Source: Flavobacterium potami | GTDB lineage: Bacteria > Bacteroidota > Bacteroidia > Flavobacteriales > Flavobacteriaceae | NCBI RefSeq assembly: GCF_020026915.1 | Contig: NZ_JAINUY010000005.1 | Location: 310,001-374,000, forward strand | Direction: 5' to 3' | DNA length: 64,000 nucleotides | Part shown: in pieces, positions 25,048 through 34,221 of the stretch | How the letters are laid out: every line of letters starts with the position of its first letter | Position numbering within the stretch: position 1 is the stretch's first letter | The notes under the pieces: model-generated | Seen by the model: the letters and a program-made list of their open reading frames with translations, nothing else | What the model was told of the DNA's origin: nothing | Databases searched by the model: none | Program-made: the position numbers and the translations under genes

Positions 25048-25407
25048 ATGAATTTAGAAACGTTTTACGAATATTGTCTTTCAAAAAAAGGAGTCAGCGA
25101 GCATTTTCCTTTTGATGAAGATACTTTGGTTTTTAAAGTTGGAGGGAAAATGTTTGCTTTGTCTTCGCTCTCTCAATGGGAAAAAAATGAGCAGTCGGTG
25201 AATTTAAAATGCGATCCAGAACGCGCACAGGAACTTCGAGCAGAATATGACGAAATTCAACCAGGTTTTCATATGAGCAAAGTGCACTGGAATACCATTG
25301 CCTTAAATGGAAATTTACCCGATAAACTCGTAAAAGAACTCATAGATCACTCGTACGAATTGGTTTTCAAAAGTTTGACAAAGAAAATTCAGAATGAAAT
25401 AACTTAA
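25048..25407 (+). CDS. MmcQ/YjbR family DNA-binding protein
   Basis: This 119-residue protein begins FYEYCLSKKGVSEHFPFDED and contains VFKVGGKMFALSSL, NLKCDPERAQELRAEYDEIQ and FHMSKVHWNTIAL, which together define the MmcQ/YjbR family (CyaY-like fold). Members were described as DNA-binding from structure; a biological role is not firm. It is the third gene of a probable three-gene operon. Confidence 0.88.
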   Translation: MNLETFYEYCLSKKGVSEHFPFDEDTLVFKVGGKMFALSSLSQWEKNEQSVNLKCDPERAQELRAEYDEIQPGFHMSKVHWNTIALNGNLPDKLVKELIDHSYELVFKSLTKKIQNEIT

Positions 25408-25439
25408 TTAGAAAATTAGGCATTACATTTGTAGCGTCT

Positions 25440-25487
25440 GTAAAAAACTCAGCAACTTAGAAGCTCAGTAACTTAGCAACTTAAAAA
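25440..25487. repeat. 'GCAACTTAGAAGCTCAGTAAC' type repeat
   Basis: Short tandem-like units (CAACTTAG, AAGCTCAG, TAACTTAG) lie before the PH-domain gene. Similar units occur at 26305-26335. Confidence 0.5.
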
Positions 25488-25488
25488 A

Positions 25489-26190
25489 ATGAAAGAACAA
25501 TTTAAAAAATTTCTGAACGAAGAACAGGATCCAAAAGCGATTGAAAAAATCACTTCGAAACTTACAGATTTATTAATGAAAGGCGAAGAAGTTGGATACA
25601 TCGCAGTACAAAAAAAACCTGCTATTACTGTTTTTCCAGATAGTATTGTATTAACAAACAAACGTATCATTATTTGCAAGCCTAAGAATTTAGGTCTTTC
25701 TATGGACTTCACAGATTATACTTGGGATGATATTGCAAGTACTTTTGTAAAAGAAAACATTTTAGGCTCTGAATTTTCATTTGGAACAAAAACAGATTTA
25801 GCAGTTTCTATCGATTATATTCCAAAAATTCAGGCTAGAAAAATTTATACTTACGCTAAAGAGCAATTGGATTTATTGAAAAATCCAGTTTCGACAGCAG
25901 CTCCAATTCAAGAAATTGTAGAAGAAGCAGAACCTGAAATCGAAGACGAAATCGAAGAAGTAGAAACAGAAGAAGTAACAAGCTTTGCTGAAATTTTACC
26001 AGCTGCACCTGCTGTTACAGAAACTTACGAACCGCTTCCGACTCAGCCAGCTGGAGAACGTAAATTAAGTGATTTATCTAAAGAAGAACTTTTTGATAAA
26101 TTACAGAACTACAAAAAACTTCTTGACAATGGTTTGATTATGCAAGGAGAATATGATGCTTATAAAAAAGAGATTTTGAGCTACATGTAA
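25489..26190 (+). CDS. PH-domain (bPH) protein with C-terminal SHOCT-like domain
   Basis: This 233-residue protein has a bacterial PH-like domain at about residues 30-125 (TVFPDSIVLTNKRIIICKPK, FTDYTWDDIASTFVKENIL). A long acidic linker follows (about 140-180, rich in Glu and Val). The C-terminal helical hairpin (LSKEELFDKLQNYKKLLDNG and GEYDAYKKEIL) resembles a SHOCT oligomerisation motif. It has no membrane segment. The function is unknown; PH/SHOCT proteins are thought to bind other proteins or membranes. Confidence 0.8.
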   Translation: MKEQFKKFLNEEQDPKAIEKITSKLTDLLMKGEEVGYIAVQKKPAITVFPDSIVLTNKRIIICKPKNLGLSMDFTDYTWDDIASTFVKENILGSEFSFGTKTDLAVSIDYIPKIQARKIYTYAKEQLDLLKNPVSTAAPIQEIVEEAEPEIEDEIEEVETEEVTSFAEILPAAPAVTETYEPLPTQPAGERKLSDLSKEELFDKLQNYKKLLDNGLIMQGEYDAYKKEILSYM

Positions 26191-26243
26191 TTTTTTAAAG
26201 TACAAAGTTCAGAGTACAAAGTTTTATATACTTTGTCTAAAAT

Positions 26244-26283
26244 AATAAAGCCAGAAATAGAGTTTCTATTTCTGGCTTTTTCT
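26244..26283. terminator. Bidirectional rho-independent terminator
   Basis: A 14-bp perfect stem AAAGCCAGAAATAG / CTATTTCTGGCTTT (26247-26260 and 26266-26279), loop AGTTT, has T runs on the right and A runs on the left. It lies between the convergent PH-domain and DUF4407 genes and can serve both. Fragments of the 'GTACAAAGTTC' repeat flank it. Confidence 0.85.
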
Positions 26284-26328
26284 TTTAAGTCTTTGAACTT
26301 TGTACTTAGAAACTTAGCAACTTTGAAC

Positions 26329-27429
26329 TTACAAAGTCGCTTTCTGTTTCTCTACAAATTTATGCGATTGCAGTTCCAGCAGTTCTTTTGCGTTTTTACG
26401 CTGCAAGTCAAATAATCCTTTATCTTCTGAGATATCGGCATAAACTCGATCGTGCATTTCTGCGCTGGTTTTAACCAATAAATCGCGTTGGTATTTATTT
26501 TGTGCCAAAGTAGCTTTCATTGCGGTTTCGGCTTCTTCTTGTTTGAAATCGAATTCTCCTTTTGGTGCTAATAATTTGGCAATAATTGGAGAAGTTTCAA
26601 TTGCTAAAAACAATAGCATGATGAAAAATGATGGCAACCAAGGTAGTTTGTTCAACGCATTGATACGCGCCATTAATCCGTCGAAACCTTCAATGATGGG
26701 TTGTGTCTGCGAAACTTTCTTATCTAAATCGGCTTGCAGTTGTTTTCCCGCTTTTTCCTTTTCGGCTATTTTAGCTTCGTTTGTTGTTTTTAAAGTTTCA
26801 AATTCTTTAAGCGCGGCATCGTGTTTTTCTCGCTTTTCTTTATAAACTGGCCCTTTTCCTAATTTCTTAGTTCCAGCCGTTCCTTCGGCTTCAGTAATAT
26901 AAGTAGAATATAAAGCGTTTACTTCTTTCTCTTTCTTTACAATATCTGCTTTCAGCGCTGCAATTTCGGCTTTATTCTTATCTAAATCCGTTTTGAAATA
27001 AGTTCCAATTTGTTTTTTATTGGCTAATTCCATTTCGTTTTTCTCCTTTAACAAAACAGTATTGATTTCTTTTTCGAAAATTTTAATCTCCAGAGGCTTA
27101 GAAATTACAATCGCAATGATAATTGCCAATGCAATACGAGGAGTTGCTTGAAGAAATTCGTCTAGAAAACGATCTCTTTTTTTAATCGTAGAAACGATAA
27201 ATCGGTCTAGATTAAAAATTAATAAACTCCATACAAATCCAAAAATCAAAGCGGGATAAATAGAATCGAAAACGGTAAAAAGCGCATACGCACTAGCCAA
27301 AAAGGCCATAACTGCTGTAAAAAATACGGTAGCTCCAATACCAACATATTTGGTTTGTTCGCCTTCTGAGCAGTCTTTCAGGATGTCACGGTCGACTCCT
27401 GAACATAGGATAAAAAATTGTTTTAACAT
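26329..27429 (-). CDS. DUF4407 domain-containing membrane protein
   Basis: This 366-residue protein has an N-terminal pair of transmembrane helices (about residues 33-75), a third near 100, a long charged coiled coil (about 125-245, Lys/Glu/Ala-rich) and a last helix near 270 (WLPSFFIMLLFLAIETSPII). FNLDRFIVSTIKKRD and ETSPIIAKL are typical of DUF4407. Function unknown; the coiled coil suggests assembly at the membrane. Confidence 0.85.
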   Translation of the reverse strand: MLKQFFILCSGVDRDILKDCSEGEQTKYVGIGATVFFTAVMAFLASAYALFTVFDSIYPALIFGFVWSLLIFNLDRFIVSTIKKRDRFLDEFLQATPRIALAIIIAIVISKPLEIKIFEKEINTVLLKEKNEMELANKKQIGTYFKTDLDKNKAEIAALKADIVKKEKEVNALYSTYITEAEGTAGTKKLGKGPVYKEKREKHDAALKEFETLKTTNEAKIAEKEKAGKQLQADLDKKVSQTQPIIEGFDGLMARINALNKLPWLPSFFIMLLFLAIETSPIIAKLLAPKGEFDFKQEEAETAMKATLAQNKYQRDLLVKTSAEMHDRVYADISEDKGLFDLQRKNAKELLELQSHKFVEKQKATL

Positions 27430-27667
27430 GATTGATGATTTTTGATTGTGATTGATAAGGCAAATTTAACGCCAATTTTTCAATTACAATCAAATTATTT
27501 TCTTCTTTTCTGTTGTGAATCAATTATTTGATGGTATTGATGTTATTTAAAGATTAATAAAACACAACAAAAACCGACCAATCATAACATTATGTTAATT
27601 TTTTTTCAAGGCTTTAGTAATACAGGGGTTTTAGTTTCGCAACCGAAAATAAAACTAAACACACACA
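27430..27667. other. Intergenic region upstream of the TonB receptor
   Basis: This AT-rich 238-bp gap separates divergent genes. TTTTAGTTTCG near 27630 is a near match to the -7 box. No repeat or small gene was recognised, and no phosphate-regulation box could be identified by eye. Confidence 0.4.
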
Positions 27668-30478
27668 ATGAAAAAATTTTATCTATTAACAGCATTCTTT
27701 TTATTCGCCTTTACAGGTTTTGCTCAGAAGGCTATTATATCTGGAAAGATATTAGATGCTGATGACAAACTTCCTCTACCTGGAGCTATGGTTCAAATTG
27801 TAGGAGAAAAAAAATACACCGTTTCTGATTATAACGGTCGTTTCGAATTATTAAACATCAACGAAGGAACTTACAAAGTTGAAGTAAAATACATCGGATA
27901 TACTACTTTATCTCAAGAAATAAAAGTAGAGCAAGGAAGAAACAACGTGATTGATTTTGCTCTTAAAGCTTCTGAAAATGAACTGAAAGAAGTTATTGTT
28001 GGAGACATCTTAAAAGGTCAGGCAAAAGCGCTGAACCAACAGAAAAACAACAAAAATATCGGAAACGTAATTTCTTCAGATCAAATGGGACGTTTCCCAG
28101 ATGCTAACGTTGGAGACGCTTTAAAACGTGTTCCTGGTATCACGATGCAGAATGACCAAGGTGAGGCTCGTAACATTATTATTAGAGGTTTGGCTCCATC
28201 TTTGAACTCTGTAACTTTAAATGGCGACAGAATTCCATCTGCTGAGGGAGACAACAGAAACGTACAAATGGACTTAATTCCATCTGATATGATTTCTACA
28301 ATCGAAGTAAACAAAACGCTTACACCAGATATGGATGCTGATGCGATTGGAGGTTCTGTAAACTTAATTACAAGAGCAACTCCAAACGGAGAAAGAATTT
28401 CTGCAACTCTTGCTGGAGGTTATTTACCAATTCGTGACCACGCTTCTTACACTGCTGGTTTCGTTTACGGTAATCGTTTTATCGACAATAAATTAGGAGT
28501 TGTAGTGAGTGGATCTTACAACAATGTGGATTACGGTTCTGACAACATCGAAAACGAATGGGTAAGAGATGAATTTGGAAATGATTATTTACAAGCTGCG
28601 GAAATTAGAAAGTACGATGTACAACGTATCCGTCGTAGTGGATCTATTGCTTTAGATTATAAATTCAATGAAAACAATACTATTTTCGCTAACGCTATCT
28701 ACAACTGGAGAGATGATAGAGAAAATCGTTTCAGAACTACTTATGATGATATCGAAGCTATTTACGATGGTGAAACTATCACAGGATTTGAAGGTCGTGT
28801 AAAACGTCAGACAAAAGGTGGTTTAGACAACAGCAGAAATAAAAACAGAAGATTAGAAGATCAAAGAGTTCAAAACTACTCACTTCGTGGAGAGCACTTA
28901 ATCAACTCTACTTTAGATTTAGACTGGTCTGCAAACTATGCAAAAGCTAGAGAATACCGTCCAGGTGAACGTTACATCGAATACCGCCAAAAAGGTTTAG
29001 AGATGTTCCAGGATTTATCTAATCCTAGATTTCCTTTAATGACTACTGTTGGCGAATCTACAGACGAATTTGCATTTGATTCTGTAACAGAAAACACAGA
29101 CGAAACTAGCGAAAGCGAATTCGGTGCAAAAGTAAACATCCGTTTCCCATTCTCTGTAATTGCAGGTGAAAAAGGAAGATTAAGAACAGGTCTTAGACTT
29201 CGTTTAAAAGAGAAAGAAAGAAACAATATGTTCTATTCTTACACTCCATTAAATGATAATATGGAATTATTATCTCAAGTTCCTACATCTTATTATGATG
29301 GAAAAGATTTTAACCCAGGAAGCCAATATGTACCAGGAACTTTTGCTTCTGCAAATTATTTAGGAGGTTTAGACTTAAACAACGCTACTTTATTTGAAAA
29401 AGAAACTGATCCAGCTGAATACTTAGCTGTTAACTATAACGCTAAAGAAAGAATTTCTGCTGCTTACATCAGATGGGATCAGGATTTTAATGATAAACTT
29501 TCGATGGTAATGGGTGTACGTGTTGAAAATACGCATATTGATTACACAGGAAACCGTGTATTGGACGAGGAAGAATTAGAAAGCAAAATCAACAATACAA
29601 ACTCATACACAAATGTATTGCCAAGTATTTCATTCCAATACAACGCAACTAAAGATTTAATTTTAAGAGCTGCTGCTACAACGGCTTTAGCTAGACCAAA
29701 CTACTATGCACTTGCTCCTTATGTAAACAATATTGCTGCAGATAAAGAAATTACAGCTGGAAATCCAGGTCTTAAAGCTACATACGCTTACAACTATGAT
29801 TTCATGGCAGAAAACTATTTCAAATCTGTTGGTTTAATTTCTGGAGGTGTTTTCTACAAAAGATTAAATGATTTCATTTACAACTACAGCGACAATCAAT
29901 ATACTGATGCGAAATTTGCTGCAGATTTCCCAAATCAGTCAAACCCGATTCCAGCTGGAGAAAACTGGTCTTTCTTACAATCAAGAAACGGAGACAATGT
30001 TAATGTTTACGGATTTGAAGTTGCTTTACAACGTCAATTAGATTTCTTACCTGGTAAATTCTTGAAAGGTTTTGGTATCTACTTAAACTATACGTACACA
30101 AAATCTAAAGCAAGCGGAATTGCTGATGAGGATGGAAACGAAAGAAAAAACATTAGCCTTCCAGGTACTGCGCCACACATGTTTAATGGATCTTTATCTT
30201 GGGAAAACAAACGTTTCTCTGCAAGAATCTCTACCAACTTTACATCTGATTACTTAGATGAATTAGGTTCTGAGTCTTATAAAGACAGTTTCTACGACAA
30301 GCAATTTTTCTTAGATGCAAATGCTTCTTATAAAATTACACCAAAATTGCGTCTTTTTGCTGAAGCTAATAACATAACAAACCAACCGTTACGTTACTAC
30401 CAAGGAATTGAGGCTCACACAAAACAAGCTGAATATTACCAAGGTCGTTACAATTTAGGATTGAAATTAGACTTGTAA
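27668..30478 (+). CDS. TonB-dependent receptor, probably phytate/organophosphate related
   Basis: This 936-residue protein has a signal peptide (FLFAFTGFAQ, cut near residue 19) and a carboxypeptidase-regulatory-like domain (about 22-105). The plug domain (about 125-235) includes VGDALKRVPGITMQND, RNIIIRGLAPSLNSVTLNG and the ADAIGGSVNLITR end. A 22-strand-type barrel ends in YNLGLKLDL. It imports a substrate through the outer membrane using TonB. There is no susD gene next to it. The phytase gene follows 75 bp downstream on the same strand, so inositol phosphate or a phytate-bound metal is the likely ligand, by context only. Confidence 0.88.
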   Translation: MKKFYLLTAFFLFAFTGFAQKAIISGKILDADDKLPLPGAMVQIVGEKKYTVSDYNGRFELLNINEGTYKVEVKYIGYTTLSQEIKVEQGRNNVIDFALKASENELKEVIVGDILKGQAKALNQQKNNKNIGNVISSDQMGRFPDANVGDALKRVPGITMQNDQGEARNIIIRGLAPSLNSVTLNGDRIPSAEGDNRNVQMDLIPSDMISTIEVNKTLTPDMDADAIGGSVNLITRATPNGERISATLAGGYLPIRDHASYTAGFVYGNRFIDNKLGVVVSGSYNNVDYGSDNIENEWVRDEFGNDYLQAAEIRKYDVQRIRRSGSIALDYKFNENNTIFANAIYNWRDDRENRFRTTYDDIEAIYDGETITGFEGRVKRQTKGGLDNSRNKNRRLEDQRVQNYSLRGEHLINSTLDLDWSANYAKAREYRPGERYIEYRQKGLEMFQDLSNPRFPLMTTVGESTDEFAFDSVTENTDETSESEFGAKVNIRFPFSVIAGEKGRLRTGLRLRLKEKERNNMFYSYTPLNDNMELLSQVPTSYYDGKDFNPGSQYVPGTFASANYLGGLDLNNATLFEKETDPAEYLAVNYNAKERISAAYIRWDQDFNDKLSMVMGVRVENTHIDYTGNRVLDEEELESKINNTNSYTNVLPSISFQYNATKDLILRAAATTALARPNYYALAPYVNNIAADKEITAGNPGLKATYAYNYDFMAENYFKSVGLISGGVFYKRLNDFIYNYSDNQYTDAKFAADFPNQSNPIPAGENWSFLQSRNGDNVNVYGFEVALQRQLDFLPGKFLKGFGIYLNYTYTKSKASGIADEDGNERKNISLPGTAPHMFNGSLSWENKRFSARISTNFTSDYLDELGSESYKDSFYDKQFFLDANASYKITPKLRLFAEANNITNQPLRYYQGIEAHTKQAEYYQGRYNLGLKLDL

Positions 30479-30553
30479 TCTGCACTTTTTTAAAATTCTT
30501 AAATTAGACAGAGTTTATCGCTCTGTCTAATTGCATTAAAATATATCACACAA

Positions 30554-31612
30554 ATGAAAAATAAATCTTTAGTTGCTTTTTTACTTTTAAGCATTTCATT
30601 TACAGCTTGTAAAGACGATAAATTAGCGCCAATTCAGCCAAATGCTGTAAAACCAACAGCAGTTACAGAAGCTTTGCCTCACGATACAGACGATCCTTCA
30701 ATCTGGATCAATCCGACAGATGCTACAAAAAGTATTATTGTTGGAACAGATAAAGACACAGACGGAGGTTTGTATGCTTTTGATTTGAATGGAAAAATCC
30801 TTAAAAAATCAATTACTTTAAAACGTCCAAATAACGTTGATATCGCTTACGGATTGATTATTGACGGAAAAAAAGTAGACGTTGCTGTAACTACAGAACG
30901 TGAAGAAAACAAAATCAGAATTTTCAGTTTACCTGATTTAGAACCAATCGATAATGGTGGAATTCCTGTTTTTGAAGGAGAAGCACAACGCGATCCAATG
31001 GGAATTGCTTTATACACACGACCAAGCGATGGAAAGATTTTTGCTATTGTTGGAAGAAAAACAGGTCCATCTGGAAGTTATTTATGGCAGTATGAACTTT
31101 CTGGTTCAGGTAAAAATGCTACAGCAAAAGTAGTTCGTAAATTCGGAGCATACAGCGGTAAAAAAGAAATCGAAGCTATTGCTGTTGACAACGAATTAGG
31201 AACAGTTTTATATTGTGATGAGCAATTCGGAATCAGAAAATACAAAGCAGATCCAGCTTTAAACGACAATAAAGAATTGGCTCTTTTTGGACAAAAAGAT
31301 TTCAAAGCAGATAATGAAGGAATCGCAATTTACAAGAAAACAGATTCTACAGGATATATTTTAGTATCAAACCAACAAGCAAACACTTTCATGGTTTATC
31401 CAAGAGAGGGTGCAAAAGGAAATCCGAACAATTATCCTTTGTTGGCTGAAATTCCAACTTCTACAGTAGAATGTGATGGTGCTGACGTGACAAGTCTAAA
31501 CTTAGGCGGAGCATACAAAAACGGACTTTTTGTAGCCATGAGCAACGGAATGACGTTTCACTACTATGCTTGGGATTTAATGCAAAAACGCATCGACGAA
31601 GCGAAAAAATAG
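30554..31612 (+). CDS. Beta-propeller phytase, lipoprotein
   Basis: This 352-residue lipoprotein (lipobox SFTAC, Cys19) starts with TEALPHDTDDPSIWINP (about residues 40-56). It contains GTDKDTDGGLYAFDLNGK, PNNVDIAYGL, GRKTGPSGSYLWQYEL and EIEAIAVDNELGTVLYCDEQFG, all conserved in the calcium-dependent 3-phytase family. The enzyme releases phosphate from inositol hexakisphosphate outside the cytoplasm. Pairing with the upstream TonB receptor suggests a phosphate-scavenging unit: phytase at the surface and import of the lower inositol phosphates. Confidence 0.92.
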   Translation: MKNKSLVAFLLLSISFTACKDDKLAPIQPNAVKPTAVTEALPHDTDDPSIWINPTDATKSIIVGTDKDTDGGLYAFDLNGKILKKSITLKRPNNVDIAYGLIIDGKKVDVAVTTEREENKIRIFSLPDLEPIDNGGIPVFEGEAQRDPMGIALYTRPSDGKIFAIVGRKTGPSGSYLWQYELSGSGKNATAKVVRKFGAYSGKKEIEAIAVDNELGTVLYCDEQFGIRKYKADPALNDNKELALFGQKDFKADNEGIAIYKKTDSTGYILVSNQQANTFMVYPREGAKGNPNNYPLLAEIPTSTVECDGADVTSLNLGGAYKNGLFVAMSNGMTFHYYAWDLMQKRIDEAKK

Positions 31613-31695
31613 TTTATTTTTTTTGAGGTTTTTCAGTCGCAGTTTTTCAGTGTTCTATTTATTTTTTTTATTTTTTTACTGCGATTGGAAACCAA

Positions 31696-31730
31696 ACAAA
31701 AAAGCTGTTCATCTCTGAACAGCTTTTTTT
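31696..31730. terminator. Bidirectional rho-independent terminator
   Basis: AAAGCTGTTCA and TGAACAGCTTT form an 11-bp stem with loop TCTC, flanked by A and T runs. It sits between the convergent phytase and pckA genes. Confidence 0.85.
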
Positions 31731-31751
31731 ATTTGAATTAATAAATTCCTT

Positions 31752-33356
31752 TTATTCTGTAATCGGTGCTCCTGCTAAGATTTCAGCATTTGCAAACTCT
31801 TCAAATTTCGCAAAATTAGCTTTGAATTTTCCAGCCAATTCTAACGCTTTTTTATCGTATAAATCCTTGTCTTCCCAAGTATTTCTAGGATTTAAAATTT
31901 CCTCTGGAACATTTGGACAAGATTGTGGTTTTGCAATTCCAAATACTGCGTGATTATCGTAAGCTACATTATCCAATTCTCCTTTTAAAGCAGCTGTAAT
32001 CATTGCACGAGTATATTTCAGTTTCATACGGCTTCCAATTCCGTAAGGTCCACCAGTCCATCCTGTGTTGATTAACCAAACTTTTACTCCCGCATCTTTC
32101 ATTTTTTTGCTCAACATCTCAGCATAACGCGTTGGGTGCAAAGGCATAAATGGTGCTCCAAAACAAGCAGAGAAATTAGGCTGTGGCTCAGTAACACCAG
32201 CTTCTGTTCCTGCAACTTTTGCTGTATATCCAGAAATAAAATGGTAAGCCGCTTGACCTGGAGTTAGTTTTGAGATTGGAGGCAAAATTCCGAAAGAATC
32301 AGCCGTTAAGAAAAATATATTTTTAGGATTATGTCCAACCAAACCTGGCTGTACATTGTCAATATGTGTTATTGGGTAACTTACACGAGTATTTTGAGTG
32401 ATCGAAACATCATCATAATCTACTTCGTTTGTTCCGGCTTTGAAAACCACATTTTCTAAAAGCGCTCCTTTTTTGATTGCTCTAAAAATGTCTGGTTCGT
32501 TTTCTTCAGTTAAGTTGATCACTTTTGCGTAACATCCACCTTCAAAGTTGAAAACAGTATTTTCGTTTGTCCATCCGTGCTCATCGTCTCCGATTAATTT
32601 ACGTTCTGGATCTGCTGATAAAGTTGTTTTTCCTGTTCCTGACAAACCAAAAAAGATTGCAGTATCACCGTCTTCTCCAACATTTGCACTACAGTGCATT
32701 GGAAGTGTATTTTTGAAAACCGGCAGAATAAAATTCAAAGCAGAAAAAATTCCCTTTTTCATTTCTCCTGTGTAGCCAGTTCCGCCAATTAAAGCAATTT
32801 TTCTAGTAAAATTTAAAATAGCAAAATTAGACTGACGTGTTCCGTCTACTGCAGGATCCGCCATAAAACTTGGAGCACAAACTACTGTCCATTCAGGAGT
32901 AAAATTAGCCAATTCCGACTCTTCTGGACGTAAGAACATATTATAACAGAACAAATTTGACCATGCTGTTTCTGTTACAACACGTACATTCAATCTATAA
33001 TTTGCATCTGAACATACATAAGAATCACGAACAAAAACTTCTTTGTCTGATAAAAATGCTGTTACCTTATTATAAAGCTTATCAAAAGCCTGAGGTTCAA
33101 ACGGGATATTTACATTTCCCCACCAAACTTGATCTTTGGTTACATCGTCTTTTACGATAAAACGGTCTTGAGGAGAACGACCTGTAAATTCACCTGTGTT
33201 AATTGCCAACGCTCCGGTAGAATTCTCAACACCTTGTCCTGACTGCAACGTAATCGCATGTAATTCATCTGCAGATAGTTGATAACGAAATTTTGCATTT
33301 TCAATTCCTAATTCTTTTAACGAAATCGATTGCGCGAAAACTGTGTTAGTGTCCAT
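31752..33356 (-). CDS. pckA: Phosphoenolpyruvate carboxykinase (ATP)
   Basis: The protein has 534 residues, the usual length of ATP-dependent PEPCK. It contains NTGEFTGRSPQDRFIV near residue 50, the kinase-1a P-loop GLSGTGKTTLSADP (about 238-251), the adjacent kinase-2 region LIGDDEHGW and INTGWTGGPYG near 430. It makes phosphoenolpyruvate from oxaloacetate at the entry of gluconeogenesis. It stands alone between the phytase and DUF423 genes. A weak minus-strand -7 box (TAATTTTG, 33392-33399) precedes it. Confidence 0.97.
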   Translation of the reverse strand: MDTNTVFAQSISLKELGIENAKFRYQLSADELHAITLQSGQGVENSTGALAINTGEFTGRSPQDRFIVKDDVTKDQVWWGNVNIPFEPQAFDKLYNKVTAFLSDKEVFVRDSYVCSDANYRLNVRVVTETAWSNLFCYNMFLRPEESELANFTPEWTVVCAPSFMADPAVDGTRQSNFAILNFTRKIALIGGTGYTGEMKKGIFSALNFILPVFKNTLPMHCSANVGEDGDTAIFFGLSGTGKTTLSADPERKLIGDDEHGWTNENTVFNFEGGCYAKVINLTEENEPDIFRAIKKGALLENVVFKAGTNEVDYDDVSITQNTRVSYPITHIDNVQPGLVGHNPKNIFFLTADSFGILPPISKLTPGQAAYHFISGYTAKVAGTEAGVTEPQPNFSACFGAPFMPLHPTRYAEMLSKKMKDAGVKVWLINTGWTGGPYGIGSRMKLKYTRAMITAALKGELDNVAYDNHAVFGIAKPQSCPNVPEEILNPRNTWEDKDLYDKKALELAGKFKANFAKFEEFANAEILAGAPITE

Positions 33357-33657
33357 AAATTTTTAAGTTGTGTGTGGTTTTTTATTTAAAGCAAAATTAC
33401 AGATTAATTTTTATATGATTCAAAATACTTAAATTTCACTCTTATTTATATCAAAAAAGTAAAATTTCACTTTAAAAAAAACAAAAAGAAAAAAATAACC
33501 GCTCCTAATTTACTTATTTACAACTTTATACAGGGATTTGTTATATTATTTTCTTTTAACAACAGAAAACAGAAAAAAATCACACAAATAAAGCTATATG
33601 TTATTTATGTGACAAAATTAAAGATTAATTCTTAGACAGAATTTTTTTTTCGGGATT
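33357..33657. other. AT-rich intergenic region upstream of pckA
   Basis: This 301-bp gap holds no supported gene. It contains the minus-strand TAATTTTG box at 33392-33399 with a CAA (TTG on the minus strand) 21 bp further, a poor-spacing promoter candidate for pckA. The rest is A/T tracts. Confidence 0.4.
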
Positions 33658-34044
33658 TTATGATTTTCGCTTCAAAATCGTAAAGAATAATAGCGCCCAA
33701 CCTATAATTAATAGAAAACCACCGATTGGAGTTGCGAATACGATAATTTTAGAATAAAACAAAGTATAGTCTTTTGTAGCCACCAAATAAATCGAACCAC
33801 TAAAAAGAACAACACCAGCAACTACAAAATTATAAATTGTATTTAGTGTCTTTTCGGCAAAATCTTTTTGGGTAGATAAAAACAAAAGAAAAAGAGCATG
33901 ATACATTTGGTAACGAACCCCAACTTCAAAAGTATTTAATTGGTCAACGGATAGATATTTTTTTAGTAAATGAGCCCCGAAAGCACCCAAAATAATAGCC
34001 AACATACCAATAAAAGCCCCAGTAAGAATAAGTTTTCTTTTCAT
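33658..34044 (-). CDS. DUF423 domain-containing membrane protein
   Basis: This 128-residue protein has four hydrophobic segments. GAFIGMLAIILGAFGAHLLK at the N-terminus, then TFEVGVRYQMYHALFLL and GSIYLVATKDYTLFY in the centre, are the DUF423 (YgdD) pattern. The family is found in the inner membrane and has no known role. I start at the ATG at 34044; a start at 34083 would add 13 polar residues before the first helix. Confidence 0.88.
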   Translation of the reverse strand: MKRKLILTGAFIGMLAIILGAFGAHLLKKYLSVDQLNTFEVGVRYQMYHALFLLFLSTQKDFAEKTLNTIYNFVVAGVVLFSGSIYLVATKDYTLFYSKIIVFATPIGGFLLIIGWALLFFTILKRKS

Positions 34045-34173
34045 GATTGATCTCTTTTGAAATTTGATACAAAAATACTTCAAAGCATCCGAAAAACCGC
34101 TTTAGTTCCTACTTTATTTAGAACAAAATAAAATTATTTTTTTTCTTCTCTTTTTCATTTTATATAATTAAAA

Positions 34174-34204
34174 TTGTTACATTTATAACATTTAAATATA
34201 TTTG
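34174..34204 (+). promoter_or_regulatory. Promoter of the saccharopine dehydrogenase gene
   Basis: TTG at 34174-34176 and TATATTTG at 34197-34204 are 20 bp apart and 17 bp before the ATG, matching the Bacteroidetes sigma pattern. Confidence 0.65.
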
Positions 34205-34221
34205 TGTTAAATATTTAAAAC

